Source: CANHCC01 sp040381555
GTDB lineage: Bacteria > Bacteroidota > Bacteroidia > J057 > RFSG01
Direction of reading: 5' to 3'
DNA length: 32,035 nt
Assembly (NCBI GenBank): GCA_040381555.1
Contig: JBEIHC010000018.1
Coordinates: forward strand, 1-32,035
Shown piece by piece: positions 23,612 to 30,568 of the stretch. The notes below the pieces were generated by a model, which saw only the letters and a list, made by a program, of their open reading frames with translations, was not told the DNA's origin and made no database searches. Each line of letters begins with the position of its first letter. Within the stretch, counting starts at the first letter, position 1. The translations under genes and the position numbers were made by a program.

Positions 23612-24172
23612 TTACTTATTTCCAGTGCCGGGAGCCGGAGCTGTTGTATTGGTGCGTGGTTGAAGCGTTATTCCCAACTTAGCAGCCAATAATTCAGTGA
23701 CATCATCTTCCTTCGGTCCATACAATACATTGAGCATTCCACCGGATTTGTTTAAGATATAGGTATAGCCTTTATCTGTCGCAACTTGCTCAACGGCATT
23801 TATTACTTTTTCGCGGATAGGCGCAAGTAGTCCATCCTGCTTAATCTGCATTTCGCCCTGAGCATCTTTCTCAAATTGCTTTAATTCTTCATCGAGCTTC
23901 ATCAGTTCTTCCTCTTTGGCTTTTTTCTGGTCCATGGTCAAAGTACGCTCCATGTCATAGTATTCTTGCAGTTTGCTTTGAGCATAATCGTTTTTAATCC
24001 GGAATCTTTCTTCCAGTTTTTTCTGAAATAACTCAATATCCGTAGAAGCTGTTTTGTACTCTGGCATCTGGGTTAATACATACTCTATGTCGGTATAGCC
24101 AATTTTGAAAGACTGAGCCTTCAGCAACAGACCGAAACAAAGAAAAGCGAGAACTAAAAAGGTTGATTTCAT
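23612..24172 (-). CDS. OmpH/Skp family periplasmic chaperone (copy 1)
   Basis: The 186-aa protein has a signal peptide (MKSTFLVLAFLCFGLLLKAQ), a strand FKIGYTDIEYVL typical of OmpH (KIGYVN), two long charged helices (about 60-115), and a C-terminal strand GYTYILNKSGGMLNVLYGPKEDD with the same LYGP-type ending as its neighbours. Skp-type trimers hold unfolded outer-membrane proteins in the periplasm. It ends with an Ala-Pro-Thr-rich tail. A TATCTTTG box lies 31 nt before the ATG. It is 5 nt before murI. Confidence 0.93.
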   Translation of the reverse strand: MKSTFLVLAFLCFGLLLKAQSFKIGYTDIEYVLTQMPEYKTASTDIELFQKKLEERFRIKNDYAQSKLQEYYDMERTLTMDQKKAKEEELMKLDEELKQFEKDAQGEMQIKQDGLLAPIREKVINAVEQVATDKGYTYILNKSGGMLNVLYGPKEDDVTELLAAKLGITLQPRTNTTAPAPGTGNK

Positions 24173-24203
24173 TAAAATAAATTTCTGGTTTTTGTATATA
24201 CGG

Positions 24204-24211
24204 CAAAGATA
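24204..24211 (-). promoter_or_regulatory. Possible -7 box for ompH copy 1
   Basis: Minus strand TATCTTTG fully matches TAnnTTTG, 31 nt before the ATG at 24172. The nearest TTTG is only 11 nt upstream, so the -33 element is not supported. Confidence 0.35.
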
Positions 24212-24239
24212 AGGAAATATGTCAAATATTCGGGCGGAA

Positions 24240-24821
24240 TCAAGGTTGAGCTTTCTGACTCATTTGATAGGCTTCTAAATAGTTGTCAGGCAAAACAAAG
24301 CCTAGTCTGCGCGCAAATGCAGGCATCAGATTGTGCTCTTCAGGTCCAAATAATATATTGGGTGCAGTCGTAGAATTTGCATAATTCAAGATGTAACGAT
24401 ATTCCATGTCTCTGGAAATCAAGCCTGCAACAGAGTCTATTTTTTTAAAATACGGAAATTGAAGCCTGCGACGATTCCATTCCAACAGACTTTCAGAATC
24501 TCTGACCATTTTCTCGATTTCGGTATTTAAGCCAGCCAATTGTTCTTCCATTTTTTGAATCTGTTCTGCTCTCATAACGCTCCTCCCGGTATAATATTCC
24601 TCCAATAGACTTTGGGCATATCGTTGCTTTACTTCCAACTTCTCCTGAAACTTTGCTTGCATGACTGATAGGGTATCATTGATTCCTAGATATCCTGGCA
24701 TATACCAAAGCAATATTTCGGAATTTACATAGCCCACTTTTTGAGCTGAAGAGCTGTTCAATGCTGATATAAGTATAAGCCCCAGTAATATTCCTTTACT
24801 TCTTTGGAGCAGCTGGGGCAT
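24240..24821 (-). CDS. OmpH/Skp family periplasmic chaperone (copy 2, divergent)
   Basis: A 193-aa OmpH-fold protein with signal peptide (RSKGILLGLILISALNSSSAQ), KVGYVNSEILLW and helices 55-110. The C-terminal strand RYILNYANSTTAPNILFGPEEHN keeps the LFGP-E pattern of copy 1 but its helices have less charge and the length of the tentacle helices is similar. Its ATG overlaps the end of copy 3 by 26 nt, so the two are coupled. Of the three it is the least like the family and may have specialised. It lacks the Ala-Pro tail. Confidence 0.85.
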   Translation of the reverse strand: MPQLLQRSKGILLGLILISALNSSSAQKVGYVNSEILLWYMPGYLGINDTLSVMQAKFQEKLEVKQRYAQSLLEEYYTGRSVMRAEQIQKMEEQLAGLNTEIEKMVRDSESLLEWNRRRLQFPYFKKIDSVAGLISRDMEYRYILNYANSTTAPNILFGPEEHNLMPAFARRLGFVLPDNYLEAYQMSQKAQP

Positions 24822-25335
24822 TTCCTGAGTTCATTTTGTCTAATACAGCATTGCTTAGGTCATAGGTCGGATTTGCATATAATAAGCTGGCATTGCTGGC
24901 TTTATCTATCACAATATCAACCTTTTTCTCTTTTGCTACCATTTGAATGGCCTCAAATAATTTGTCTTGAATGGGTTTGATCTTGTCCCTACGAGTTTTA
25001 AAATGCTCCCCTTCGTATCCGAATTTTTTCTGTTGAAAATCAGCCAATGCCTGCTCTTCCTCTTTTATAGTTAAAAGCCTTTGTGCCTTCATATCCTCCG
25101 GAAGCAAGACTTCCTCTGCCCGATAATCGGTTTGCAATTGCTCGATTTTTTTTCGCTTTTCAGCAATCTCTTTCTGCCAGCCCTCCCTTACCTGATCCAT
25201 TTCTCGTTCTGCTGTCTGGAATTCCGGAAGCTTGGCTAAAACTACCTTGGAATCAATAAATCCTACTCGCTGAGCGTAAGAATGACCCACAATACTAAGG
25301 GTGCTAAGCAAAAAATACCAAAGAAATTTTCTCAT
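24796..25335 (-). CDS. OmpH/Skp family periplasmic chaperone (copy 3, first in operon)
   Basis: The start is set at 25335 (MRKFLWYFLLSTLSIVGHSYAQ, a complete signal peptide) and not at 25395, because a -7 box lies between the two. The product is 179 aa: RVGFIDSKVVLAKLPEFQTA, long charged helices about 40-115 (QLQTDYRAEEVLLPEDMKAQ), then VDIVIDKASNASLLYANPTYDLS, typical for OmpH. It ends in a short Ala-Pro-Lys tail. It is the first gene of the ompH x3-murI operon. In many Bacteroidota this cluster follows bamA; here bamA is not adjacent. Confidence 0.9.
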   Translation of the reverse strand: MRKFLWYFLLSTLSIVGHSYAQRVGFIDSKVVLAKLPEFQTAEREMDQVREGWQKEIAEKRKKIEQLQTDYRAEEVLLPEDMKAQRLLTIKEEEQALADFQQKKFGYEGEHFKTRRDKIKPIQDKLFEAIQMVAKEKKVDIVIDKASNASLLYANPTYDLSNAVLDKMNSGNAPAAPKK

Positions 25336-25355
25336 AAATAGTTCAGAATTTACTT

Positions 25356-25363
25356 CAAAGATA
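25356..25363 (-). promoter_or_regulatory. Possible -7 box of the ompH-murI operon
   Basis: Minus strand TATCTTTG, the same eight bases as before ompH copy 1, 20 nt before the ATG at 25335. No TTG is at the -33 distance. It supports the shorter start for this gene. Confidence 0.45.
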
Positions 25364-25443
25364 CAGCCTGTAGTGGGATTCAGCACTTTTATCATCGGGA
25401 ATTAAATCTTTCCTGTCAGGCTTAAAAAGAGTAGAAACCGTTT

Positions 25444-25459
25444 TTTGTAAGATTACAAA
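25444..25459. promoter_or_regulatory. Palindrome in the divergent ompH / 25563 promoter region
   Basis: TTTGTAA-GA-TTACAAA is a perfect 7-bp inverted repeat with a 2-nt centre, about 110 nt from each gene start. It could be an operator; the match may also be chance in AT-rich sequence. Confidence 0.4.
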
Positions 25460-25562
25460 TTTCTGATCTGATTGTGCTTCTGAACGAAAACAACCCATTC
25501 ATTCGTATAGATTACGGAATTATCCCTCAACACAGGACAATTTTATCTAAATTCGTATTCCA

Positions 25563-26696
25563 ATGAAAGGCCTCCTGTCCTTAGTATTCTTGCTTGCGGT
25601 TCCTGCCTATGCGCAGGTTCAGATTAAAAAATATGCACCCGGAGCTTTTATGTCTGATAATGAGCATAGAATAGAATTGGTCAATACAGGCTTCAAACTG
25701 GCAGACCTCTCCGATCATATCCTCATTACCCGCGATTATTTCGTCCGTATTCCCCAAGGAACCTCCCTCAATCCTGGGCAAAGTTTAACGATTATGAAAG
25801 TGAAGGAGGGGGCTAGTCGAAATATACTGGAACTCAAATCCACTCAGGGCTTTGTTACTCGGCAATATTCGCTGAAAGTTGGAGGTAATTTTGTTGTTTT
25901 ATACGAGCCAAGTATGCGAGTGCTAGATGCATTTTATTACAGTCAGCTCAAGAATCCTCCTTTCTTGCCTGATTTTGTTTTTCATACATTTAGTAATAAT
26001 GAGTTTGTGAAAATTTCTGTGCCAGCATCAGGTAGCAAGGTGTGGGACTGGTATCCAATTGGGGATGACCCGGCAATAGCATTTGAACAGACTAAAGGAG
26101 AATGGAGGCTTATTTCTGCCAGGAAATCTCTTTCTAATCCTAGCTTGCAATTCGGCGATATTTCTGCTCGATACAATGATGGACTCATCCTCTTGTATTG
26201 GAGCACTATTTCAGAGGAAAACAGCAAAAGTTTTGAAGTAGAAAGGAGTCTGGATAGAAAAATGTTTTTGCCAATTGGAACAGTAGAAGCAAAAGGTAAT
26301 AGTCGTGATTTTATTCAATATCGATTTTCCGATCCGGGTGTTCTGGAAAATAAAATTTATTATTATCGCCTCAAACATACTGACCCGAACGGAGTGACAC
26401 AATACTCGCGAGTAGAAGAGGTGAAGGCACAATCTGTGAGAAATGAATTTACCGCGGAGATAATTCAACCCCAAGGCGAAAATTTGACCATCCGTTTTTA
26501 CTCGGCATACTCTCAACGGATTCATATGCGCATCCTCAATGAATCCATGCAGGTAAGCTTGAACCTTTTCGATAATTTCGTCTATGCCGACGCGCAAAAT
26601 CTAATCAAACTTAATAAAAGCCTAAGGCCTGGAAAATATCTTTTGGTCACAGCAACCGAAACCAGAAGATTCTGGCAGGAAATGAACATAGAGTAA
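25563..26696 (+). CDS. Secreted lamin-tail / FnIII-like protein with C-terminal sorting-like domain
   Basis: The 377-aa product has a signal peptide (MKGLLSLVFLLAVPAYAQ). Residues about 20-130 follow the lamin-tail-domain pattern (HRIELVNTGFKLADLSDH, SLNPGQSLTIM, VLYEPSMRVLDAFYY). Residues 205-290 contain a FnIII-like repeat common in Bacteroidota secreted proteins, with WSTISEENSKSFEVERSLD and YYYRLKHTDPNG, found just before T9SS sorting domains. The last 85 residues (IIQPQGENLTIRFYS to LRPGKYLLVTATET) look like a C-terminal sorting domain, though the usual closing KKLxxx strand is weak. It is divergent from the ompH operon. Function unknown; secretion or surface attachment is likely. Confidence 0.75.
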   Translation: MKGLLSLVFLLAVPAYAQVQIKKYAPGAFMSDNEHRIELVNTGFKLADLSDHILITRDYFVRIPQGTSLNPGQSLTIMKVKEGASRNILELKSTQGFVTRQYSLKVGGNFVVLYEPSMRVLDAFYYSQLKNPPFLPDFVFHTFSNNEFVKISVPASGSKVWDWYPIGDDPAIAFEQTKGEWRLISARKSLSNPSLQFGDISARYNDGLILLYWSTISEENSKSFEVERSLDRKMFLPIGTVEAKGNSRDFIQYRFSDPGVLENKIYYYRLKHTDPNGVTQYSRVEEVKAQSVRNEFTAEIIQPQGENLTIRFYSAYSQRIHMRILNESMQVSLNLFDNFVYADAQNLIKLNKSLRPGKYLLVTATETRRFWQEMNIE

Positions 26697-26724
26697 CTTG
26701 TAAAAATGAAGGATTCATTTTAGT

Positions 26725-27027
26725 ATGAGAATAAAAATTGCAGTCCTGCTCCTCGCAGCATCCCTCTTGCCTTCTTGTCGGGTGAGTAAATCTAACGATG
26801 ATTCAACTCTCGCCGCTTTGAACGAGTCTGTTCAACAAATAAAAATCATTCAAACCCAAAATCAACAACTGTCTTTGCAATTATCTCATCTGAGATCGGA
26901 GCGAGATTCATTACTGAATGAGATTCAACAGAAGAATGAAGCTGGTGCAATTAATCGGGCGGAACTTGTTTTATGTAAGGACCAATTGAGTAAATTATAC
27001 CTACAGCTGTCTGAAAAGAAAGAATAA
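26725..27027 (+). CDS. Short coiled-coil lipoprotein
   Basis: A 100-aa protein: MRIKIAVLLLAASLLPSC, lipobox LPSC (Cys18), then RVSKSNDDS and a run of heptad-like helix to the end (ESVQQIKIIQTQNQQLSLQL, HLRSERDSLLNEIQQKNE). Its head (LPSCRVSK) closely echoes that of the OmpA-domain lipoprotein 240 nt downstream (LPSCIVSKKK). It looks like that protein with the OmpA domain removed. No known family. It is 28 nt after the 25563 gene and probably on the same transcript. Confidence 0.75.
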   Translation: MRIKIAVLLLAASLLPSCRVSKSNDDSTLAALNESVQQIKIIQTQNQQLSLQLSHLRSERDSLLNEIQQKNEAGAINRAELVLCKDQLSKLYLQLSEKKE

Positions 27028-27100
27028 AGAACTTGCTTGGAAGGAATAGGATTAGGAAAAGTTTTACGATGAGAATATCCCTTCCAATAAAGGAGGCTGT

Positions 27101-27121
27101 CCTCAAAACAGAAGTTTGAGG
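27101..27121 (+). terminator. Terminator-like hairpin after the small lipoprotein gene
   Basis: CCTCAAA-ACAGAAG-TTTGAGG, a perfect 7-bp stem with a 7-nt loop, is followed 9 nt later by TTTTT. It lies between the 26725 and 27265 genes and may end the first transcript. Confidence 0.45.
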
Positions 27122-27264
27122 GATTGATGTTTTTATAAACTCTGCATAGAGTATATTTTCTTAGTCAAATAAAGATTGGTTCATTCATTTGTGGAAAAAT
27201 CAGGGTATAAGCTATAATGACAGAATGAGCACCAAGCCTTAATTTTACCCATCATCATCCCAAT

Positions 27265-28212
27265 ATGAAACGAGTTAAATTGTTAAGCTATTTATTGTTG
27301 CTATTGGCATTGCCCTCCTGCATTGTCAGTAAGAAGAAATATAATCAGTTAGAGGCACAGCGAACCCATACCCAAAGCTTGTTGGAGGAAAGTAAAAAAG
27401 AAAACGCTCAACTCAAACAAGAATTAGACAGCTTGAAAATATCTGCCGACTCATTGCAGGATGTGATTGGGTCTCTTTCTATGGAAAATGAAACTCAAGC
27501 TGAGGAAATAAAAAGACTCAAGAGTCAGGTGAGTAAACTGAGAGAACAAAACACTCAGTTAAGTGATGAATTCTCCCGATTAGATCAGAACTATCAGCAG
27601 TTAAAAAATCAAAGTACCACAGAAATTCGCGCCTTGATTAATAAGCTCGAATTAATGGAAGGTGACCTAGCCCAAAGAGAAAGAAGACTAAAAGAGATTG
27701 AATCTCAAATGCAAGCACAGGATTCTGTAATGCAAGCCATTCGCAAATCTATAGAAGATGCTCTGTTCGGATTCAAAGACGCAGGGCTATCTGTAGAAGT
27801 GCGCAATGGGAAAGTGTATGTTTCCCTCAGCAATAAACTCATGTTCTCCAGTGGAAGTACCCAATTGGATAGCCGCGGAAAAGGAGCCTTAAAAGAATTA
27901 GCAAAGGTACTCAATCAACAAACGGACTTGAGTATCTTGGTAGAAGGCCATACCGACAATGTTCCCGTTACCAATCTGGGTTCTTTGAAAGATAATTGGG
28001 ATCTCAGCGTTATGCGTTCCACCGAAGTAGTGCGATATCTAACAGAAAAAGAAAAAGTAGATTCAAAAAGAATTACTGCATCCGGAAAAGGGGAATACAT
28101 GCCGGTTGCCGATAATTCAACTGTGGAAGAAAAAGCAAAAAATCGCCGTACGGAAATTATCCTCACCCCTAAGCTGAGTGAACTGTATCAATTATTACCC
28201 CCTAAAAAGTAA
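27265..28212 (+). CDS. OmpA-family peptidoglycan-binding lipoprotein with coiled-coil stalk
   Basis: This 315-aa protein has MKRVKLLSYLLLLLALPSC (Cys19), then about 140 residues of heptad coiled coil (HTQSLLEESKKENAQLKQEL to ERRLKEIESQMQAQ), and a C-terminal OmpA domain (about 195-305) with VEGHTDNVPV, RITASGKGEYMPVADN and KNRRTEIILTP. The OmpA domain binds diaminopimelate of peptidoglycan, here at the end of a long stalk, so it should link the outer membrane to the cell wall. The OmpA Asp and Arg (HTDN, NRRTEI) are both present. A 240-nt gap, with a hairpin, separates it from the short paralogue-like gene. Terminator hairpin follows. Confidence 0.93.
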   Translation: MKRVKLLSYLLLLLALPSCIVSKKKYNQLEAQRTHTQSLLEESKKENAQLKQELDSLKISADSLQDVIGSLSMENETQAEEIKRLKSQVSKLREQNTQLSDEFSRLDQNYQQLKNQSTTEIRALINKLELMEGDLAQRERRLKEIESQMQAQDSVMQAIRKSIEDALFGFKDAGLSVEVRNGKVYVSLSNKLMFSSGSTQLDSRGKGALKELAKVLNQQTDLSILVEGHTDNVPVTNLGSLKDNWDLSVMRSTEVVRYLTEKEKVDSKRITASGKGEYMPVADNSTVEEKAKNRRTEIILTPKLSELYQLLPPKK

Positions 28213-28220
28213 GACTCCTT

Positions 28221-28255
28221 GATTGGGGAATCAATGTTGATTCGGTATGCCAATC
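28221..28255 (+). terminator. Terminator-like hairpin after the OmpA lipoprotein gene
   Basis: GATTGG (28221-28226) pairs with CCAATC (28250-28255), and inside it GAATCAA (28228-28234) pairs with TTGATTC (28237-28243) across TG. It begins 9 nt after the stop; TTTAG follows, so the T tract is short. Confidence 0.6.
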
Positions 28256-28361
28256 TTTAGTTTGGTAAAGATATTGGTTTGGCAATATAAATCGGAATAA
28301 GATAGAAGAATCTGTATAACCTACGGAGCAAGACTTCGCTATAATTAGTGACACAAAAAGG

Positions 28362-28425
28362 GTTTACCCTAAACCGAAGTTTACCCTAAACTGGAGTTTA
28401 CCCTACACTGAAGTTTACCCTAAAC
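28362..28425. repeat. Four palindromic iterons, 17-bp period
   Basis: GTTTACCCTAAAC occurs at 28362, 28379, (as GTTTACCCTACAC) 28396, and 28413: starts exactly 17 bp apart. Each unit is the hyphenated palindrome GTTTA-CCC-TAAAC with a variable 4-nt spacer (CGAA, TGGA, TGAA). The iterons beside repeat copy A at 4507-4534 have the same period and central GGG/CCC. Confidence 0.9.
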
Positions 28426-28497
28426 GATATTCTAGAGATTTTTTAAAATTGGCATTCAAATTATTGCATGCTTTTTATTGGATTAGGCATTAACCTC

Positions 28498-28591
28498 TTG
28501 CATTTAAACAACTCAGATATGCCTGTAATTAAGCAATAGGAAGGATTTATACTTTCTCAGGAAGCCCAAATTATTTTAGTTAAGAGGGGGG
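28498..28591 (-). repeat. Dispersed repeat, copy B
   Basis: Read on the minus strand this matches copy A (4403-4499): the CCCCCC run, GGACTTCC/GGGCTTCC, AAGTATAAATCCT, CTATTGCTTAATT and AAATGCAAG occur in the same order and spacing. By my count about 46 of 58 bases agree between 28555 and 28498. Iterons lie 72 nt beyond its 3' end. Confidence 0.75.
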
Positions 28592-28752
28592 CTAAGTTGT
28601 TTTTCTGTCCTAACAATTTTATGTCCTTAATTCAAAACATGAATCAATAATTTATATTTTAACCATCCGACCTTCTAACTCAGATGATAGGGCAACTGTT
28701 TTGCTACCCAAAAAATACATTTCCCATTCATAAAAATTGCAATTTTGTTTCC

Positions 28753-30207
28753 ATGAAATTCCTATTCTGGCTTATAAATTTTGTTCTTCCTCTTTTTCTA
28801 ATTAAGCTGTGTGCGCAAGGATATTGTGACCTTCGCTTACCGGAGGATCAAATAGCGCACACGGCCTCAACATTGCCTTTTTCTAAGGTGGTACTCGCCG
28901 GCACAAATGGTAATCTCATCAGTAAAGAATTAAATGGTTGGCTTGCAGTAATAAATCATGATGGAAGTTTGGTGTCGCAATTTTTTTATGAAATTGAAGG
29001 GCAAAGCATTCAATTTAAACAGATTGAAATAGGCGGAAATAGCGTAGCTACTATTGCTGCTGAAATTACTGATTTGTCCACCTATCGTACTCGAGCGGCT
29101 GTAATTACCTTAAGCTTATATCAGCCTGAAAGTCCGGCCTTTCTTCAAATGCAATACTATGGGGATAGCACAGACCATATTCAACTTAAAGGCATGTACT
29201 TGAATCCTGTCAATGGCCAAGCAATTCTCTACGGTACAGATATAGCTACTACCGATGCCATTATTTTAAGCGCCAATCAAAGATACGCGTTCGGAGGACC
29301 AGGACTTCAGGTCTTATGCAGCCTTCAGCCTTCACCTTCCGGTCAATGGCTCGCCTTGATATCGGAATATGAGCCCAATGCCCTTAGTTCTGCTGTTTAT
29401 TTAGACCAAAACTTTCAGGCACTCTATTCTCAAGCTTTACCCAATGGTGTGTATGAGCCCAAAAACCTGAACTGGAAAGGAGATTCTCTTTGGTATTGTA
29501 CAGGGGCGAAACAATTTTGCTTAGATGCCCCATCAGGACTCAGGCCCAGAGATATCGTGCTTATTCAAGGAAAGACAGATTCTCTCCCCATTGTCTTAAA
29601 TTGCCTAGGGACAGTAAATCAAAATGACCTTCCGGGTGGAACCAGTTTCAATTACGAACAGACAGAATTGTTACTCTCGTGGACTCCTGCCTATCGTATT
29701 TTCGTCCCCCAAAGTCAGGGGTATGGTCGAAATTCTATTCCGGTATGCAAAACAGATACAAGTGGAAATATTGTTTCTTCAATAGAAGTAGGAGAAACTG
29801 CTTATTACGAAGTTCATCAAGTAACTCAGCCCCGTAGCAGTTTCTCAACAAAAACCTGGTTAATTACAGGGTCCCGATATGACATCTATAATACTGCTAC
29901 AGGTACAGATGCTTTTGTCATTATCTATCCGGAATCACTTCCATTATCCGAATTGAATGATGCAAGTGAGGATGAAATATTCTCAATTTTTCCTAATCCC
30001 GTTTCTGAACAAGACAAAAGAATTACCCTTTCCATAAATAAGATGAAGGAATCAGAGGTTGAAATAATTAATACGAACGGGGAGGTACTTCTAAAAACAC
30101 AAACGGACTCACAAGTTCAATTGCCCAACTTAACTGCAGGAATTTATTGGGTTCGAATTTATTCAGATGGCAAGTGTCAATCAAAAAAGCTAGTTGTTAG
30201 GAAATAA
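28753..30207 (+). CDS. Secreted protein with type IX (Por) C-terminal sorting domain
   Basis: The start is set at 28753, where MKFLFWLINFVLPLFLIKLCAQ makes a signal peptide; the longer frame from 28684 adds 23 residues that spoil it. The 484-aa product ends in a T9SS type A sorting domain (about 410-484): FSIFPNPVSEQDKRITLSI, VEIINTNGEVLL, LPNLTAGIYWVRIYSDGK and the terminal KKLVVRK. The 380-residue body is beta-rich, with repeated segments such as WLAVINHDGSLV and GNSVATIAAEI, but has no catalytic signature that I recognise. It should pass through Sec, then the T9SS, and be anchored or released outside. Its function is unknown. Confidence 0.85.
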   Translation: MKFLFWLINFVLPLFLIKLCAQGYCDLRLPEDQIAHTASTLPFSKVVLAGTNGNLISKELNGWLAVINHDGSLVSQFFYEIEGQSIQFKQIEIGGNSVATIAAEITDLSTYRTRAAVITLSLYQPESPAFLQMQYYGDSTDHIQLKGMYLNPVNGQAILYGTDIATTDAIILSANQRYAFGGPGLQVLCSLQPSPSGQWLALISEYEPNALSSAVYLDQNFQALYSQALPNGVYEPKNLNWKGDSLWYCTGAKQFCLDAPSGLRPRDIVLIQGKTDSLPIVLNCLGTVNQNDLPGGTSFNYEQTELLLSWTPAYRIFVPQSQGYGRNSIPVCKTDTSGNIVSSIEVGETAYYEVHQVTQPRSSFSTKTWLITGSRYDIYNTATGTDAFVIIYPESLPLSELNDASEDEIFSIFPNPVSEQDKRITLSINKMKESEVEIINTNGEVLLKTQTDSQVQLPNLTAGIYWVRIYSDGKCQSKKLVVRK

Positions 30208-30363
30208 GTTAATTTGTTTCGTCCCTGCATTTTGACATGGAGTAAGCAATGTTATTACCCTCATCTACCCCATTCAATTATTCAGACTAAAAGCCCCTAA
30301 CAGAACACCCTAAAACCTCCCAATATTTCAACCCCTAACCCCTAACAACTACCCCCTAGTTTT

Positions 30364-30476
30364 TCACCACCTCACTCCCCTGTTTTTCAAATACTCCTGC
30401 GCCTCCGGATGCCCATTTTGTGCAGCTTTTACAAACCAGATATCCGCATCTTGTTGAGAAAAGCCTCCTGACTTGT
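30364..30476 (-). pseudogene. 3' remnant of a Sel1-repeat gene truncated by the insertion sequence
   Basis: On the minus strand from the junction at 30476 the frame reads KSGGFSQQDADIWFVKAAQN then GHPEAQEYLKNRGVRW and a stop at 30364. WFxKAAxNGxxEAQxxL is the Sel1-like repeat (a short TPR relative). The frame stops making sense as Sel1 exactly where the IS end begins (CCCCTTA at 30477). The 5' part should continue beyond the element, outside the window. Confidence 0.8.
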
Positions 30477-30559
30477 CCCCTTAAATTTTAGTGCGGTCGT
30501 AATTATCTGTATATCAGAATATTGAATTTTTATTTTTGTAAATTTACCGCACTAAGGGG
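30477..30559. repeat. Inverted repeat at the left end of the insertion sequence
   Basis: CCCCTTA...AGTGCGGT (30477-30483, 30490-30497) is repeated in reverse as ACCGCACTAAGGGG (30546-30559), with 7 extra bases in the left arm. A transcript crossing the left end could fold here and mask the transposase start region at 30569. Confidence 0.75.
30531..30538 (+). promoter_or_regulatory. Possible -7 box of the transposase gene
   Basis: TATTTTTG matches TAnnTTTG, 30 nt before the ATG at 30569, inside the inverted repeat's loop. No TTG at the -33 distance. Transcripts from here would start after the left arm. Confidence 0.4.
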
Positions 30560-30568
30560 TGTTTAGGA

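Larger units (their letters stand above)
28213..28752. other. Long intergenic region with terminator, iteron array and dispersed repeat copy B
   Basis: This 540-nt gap has no credible gene. In order it holds a terminator hairpin (28221-28255), the 4 x 17-bp iteron array (28362-28425), and repeat copy B (28498-28591). The sequence between 28256 and 28361 and between 28592 and 28752 shows only AT-rich sequence, and the start region of the T9SS-cargo gene. Confidence 0.75.

Noticed and set aside
28362..28591. CRISPR array
   Set aside because: Repeats are 13 bp with 4-nt spacers and no cas genes lie near.
30208..30363. A gene in the C-rich stretch after the T9SS cargo
   Set aside because: No frame of useful length; the sequence is low-complexity with CCCCTAA-like runs.
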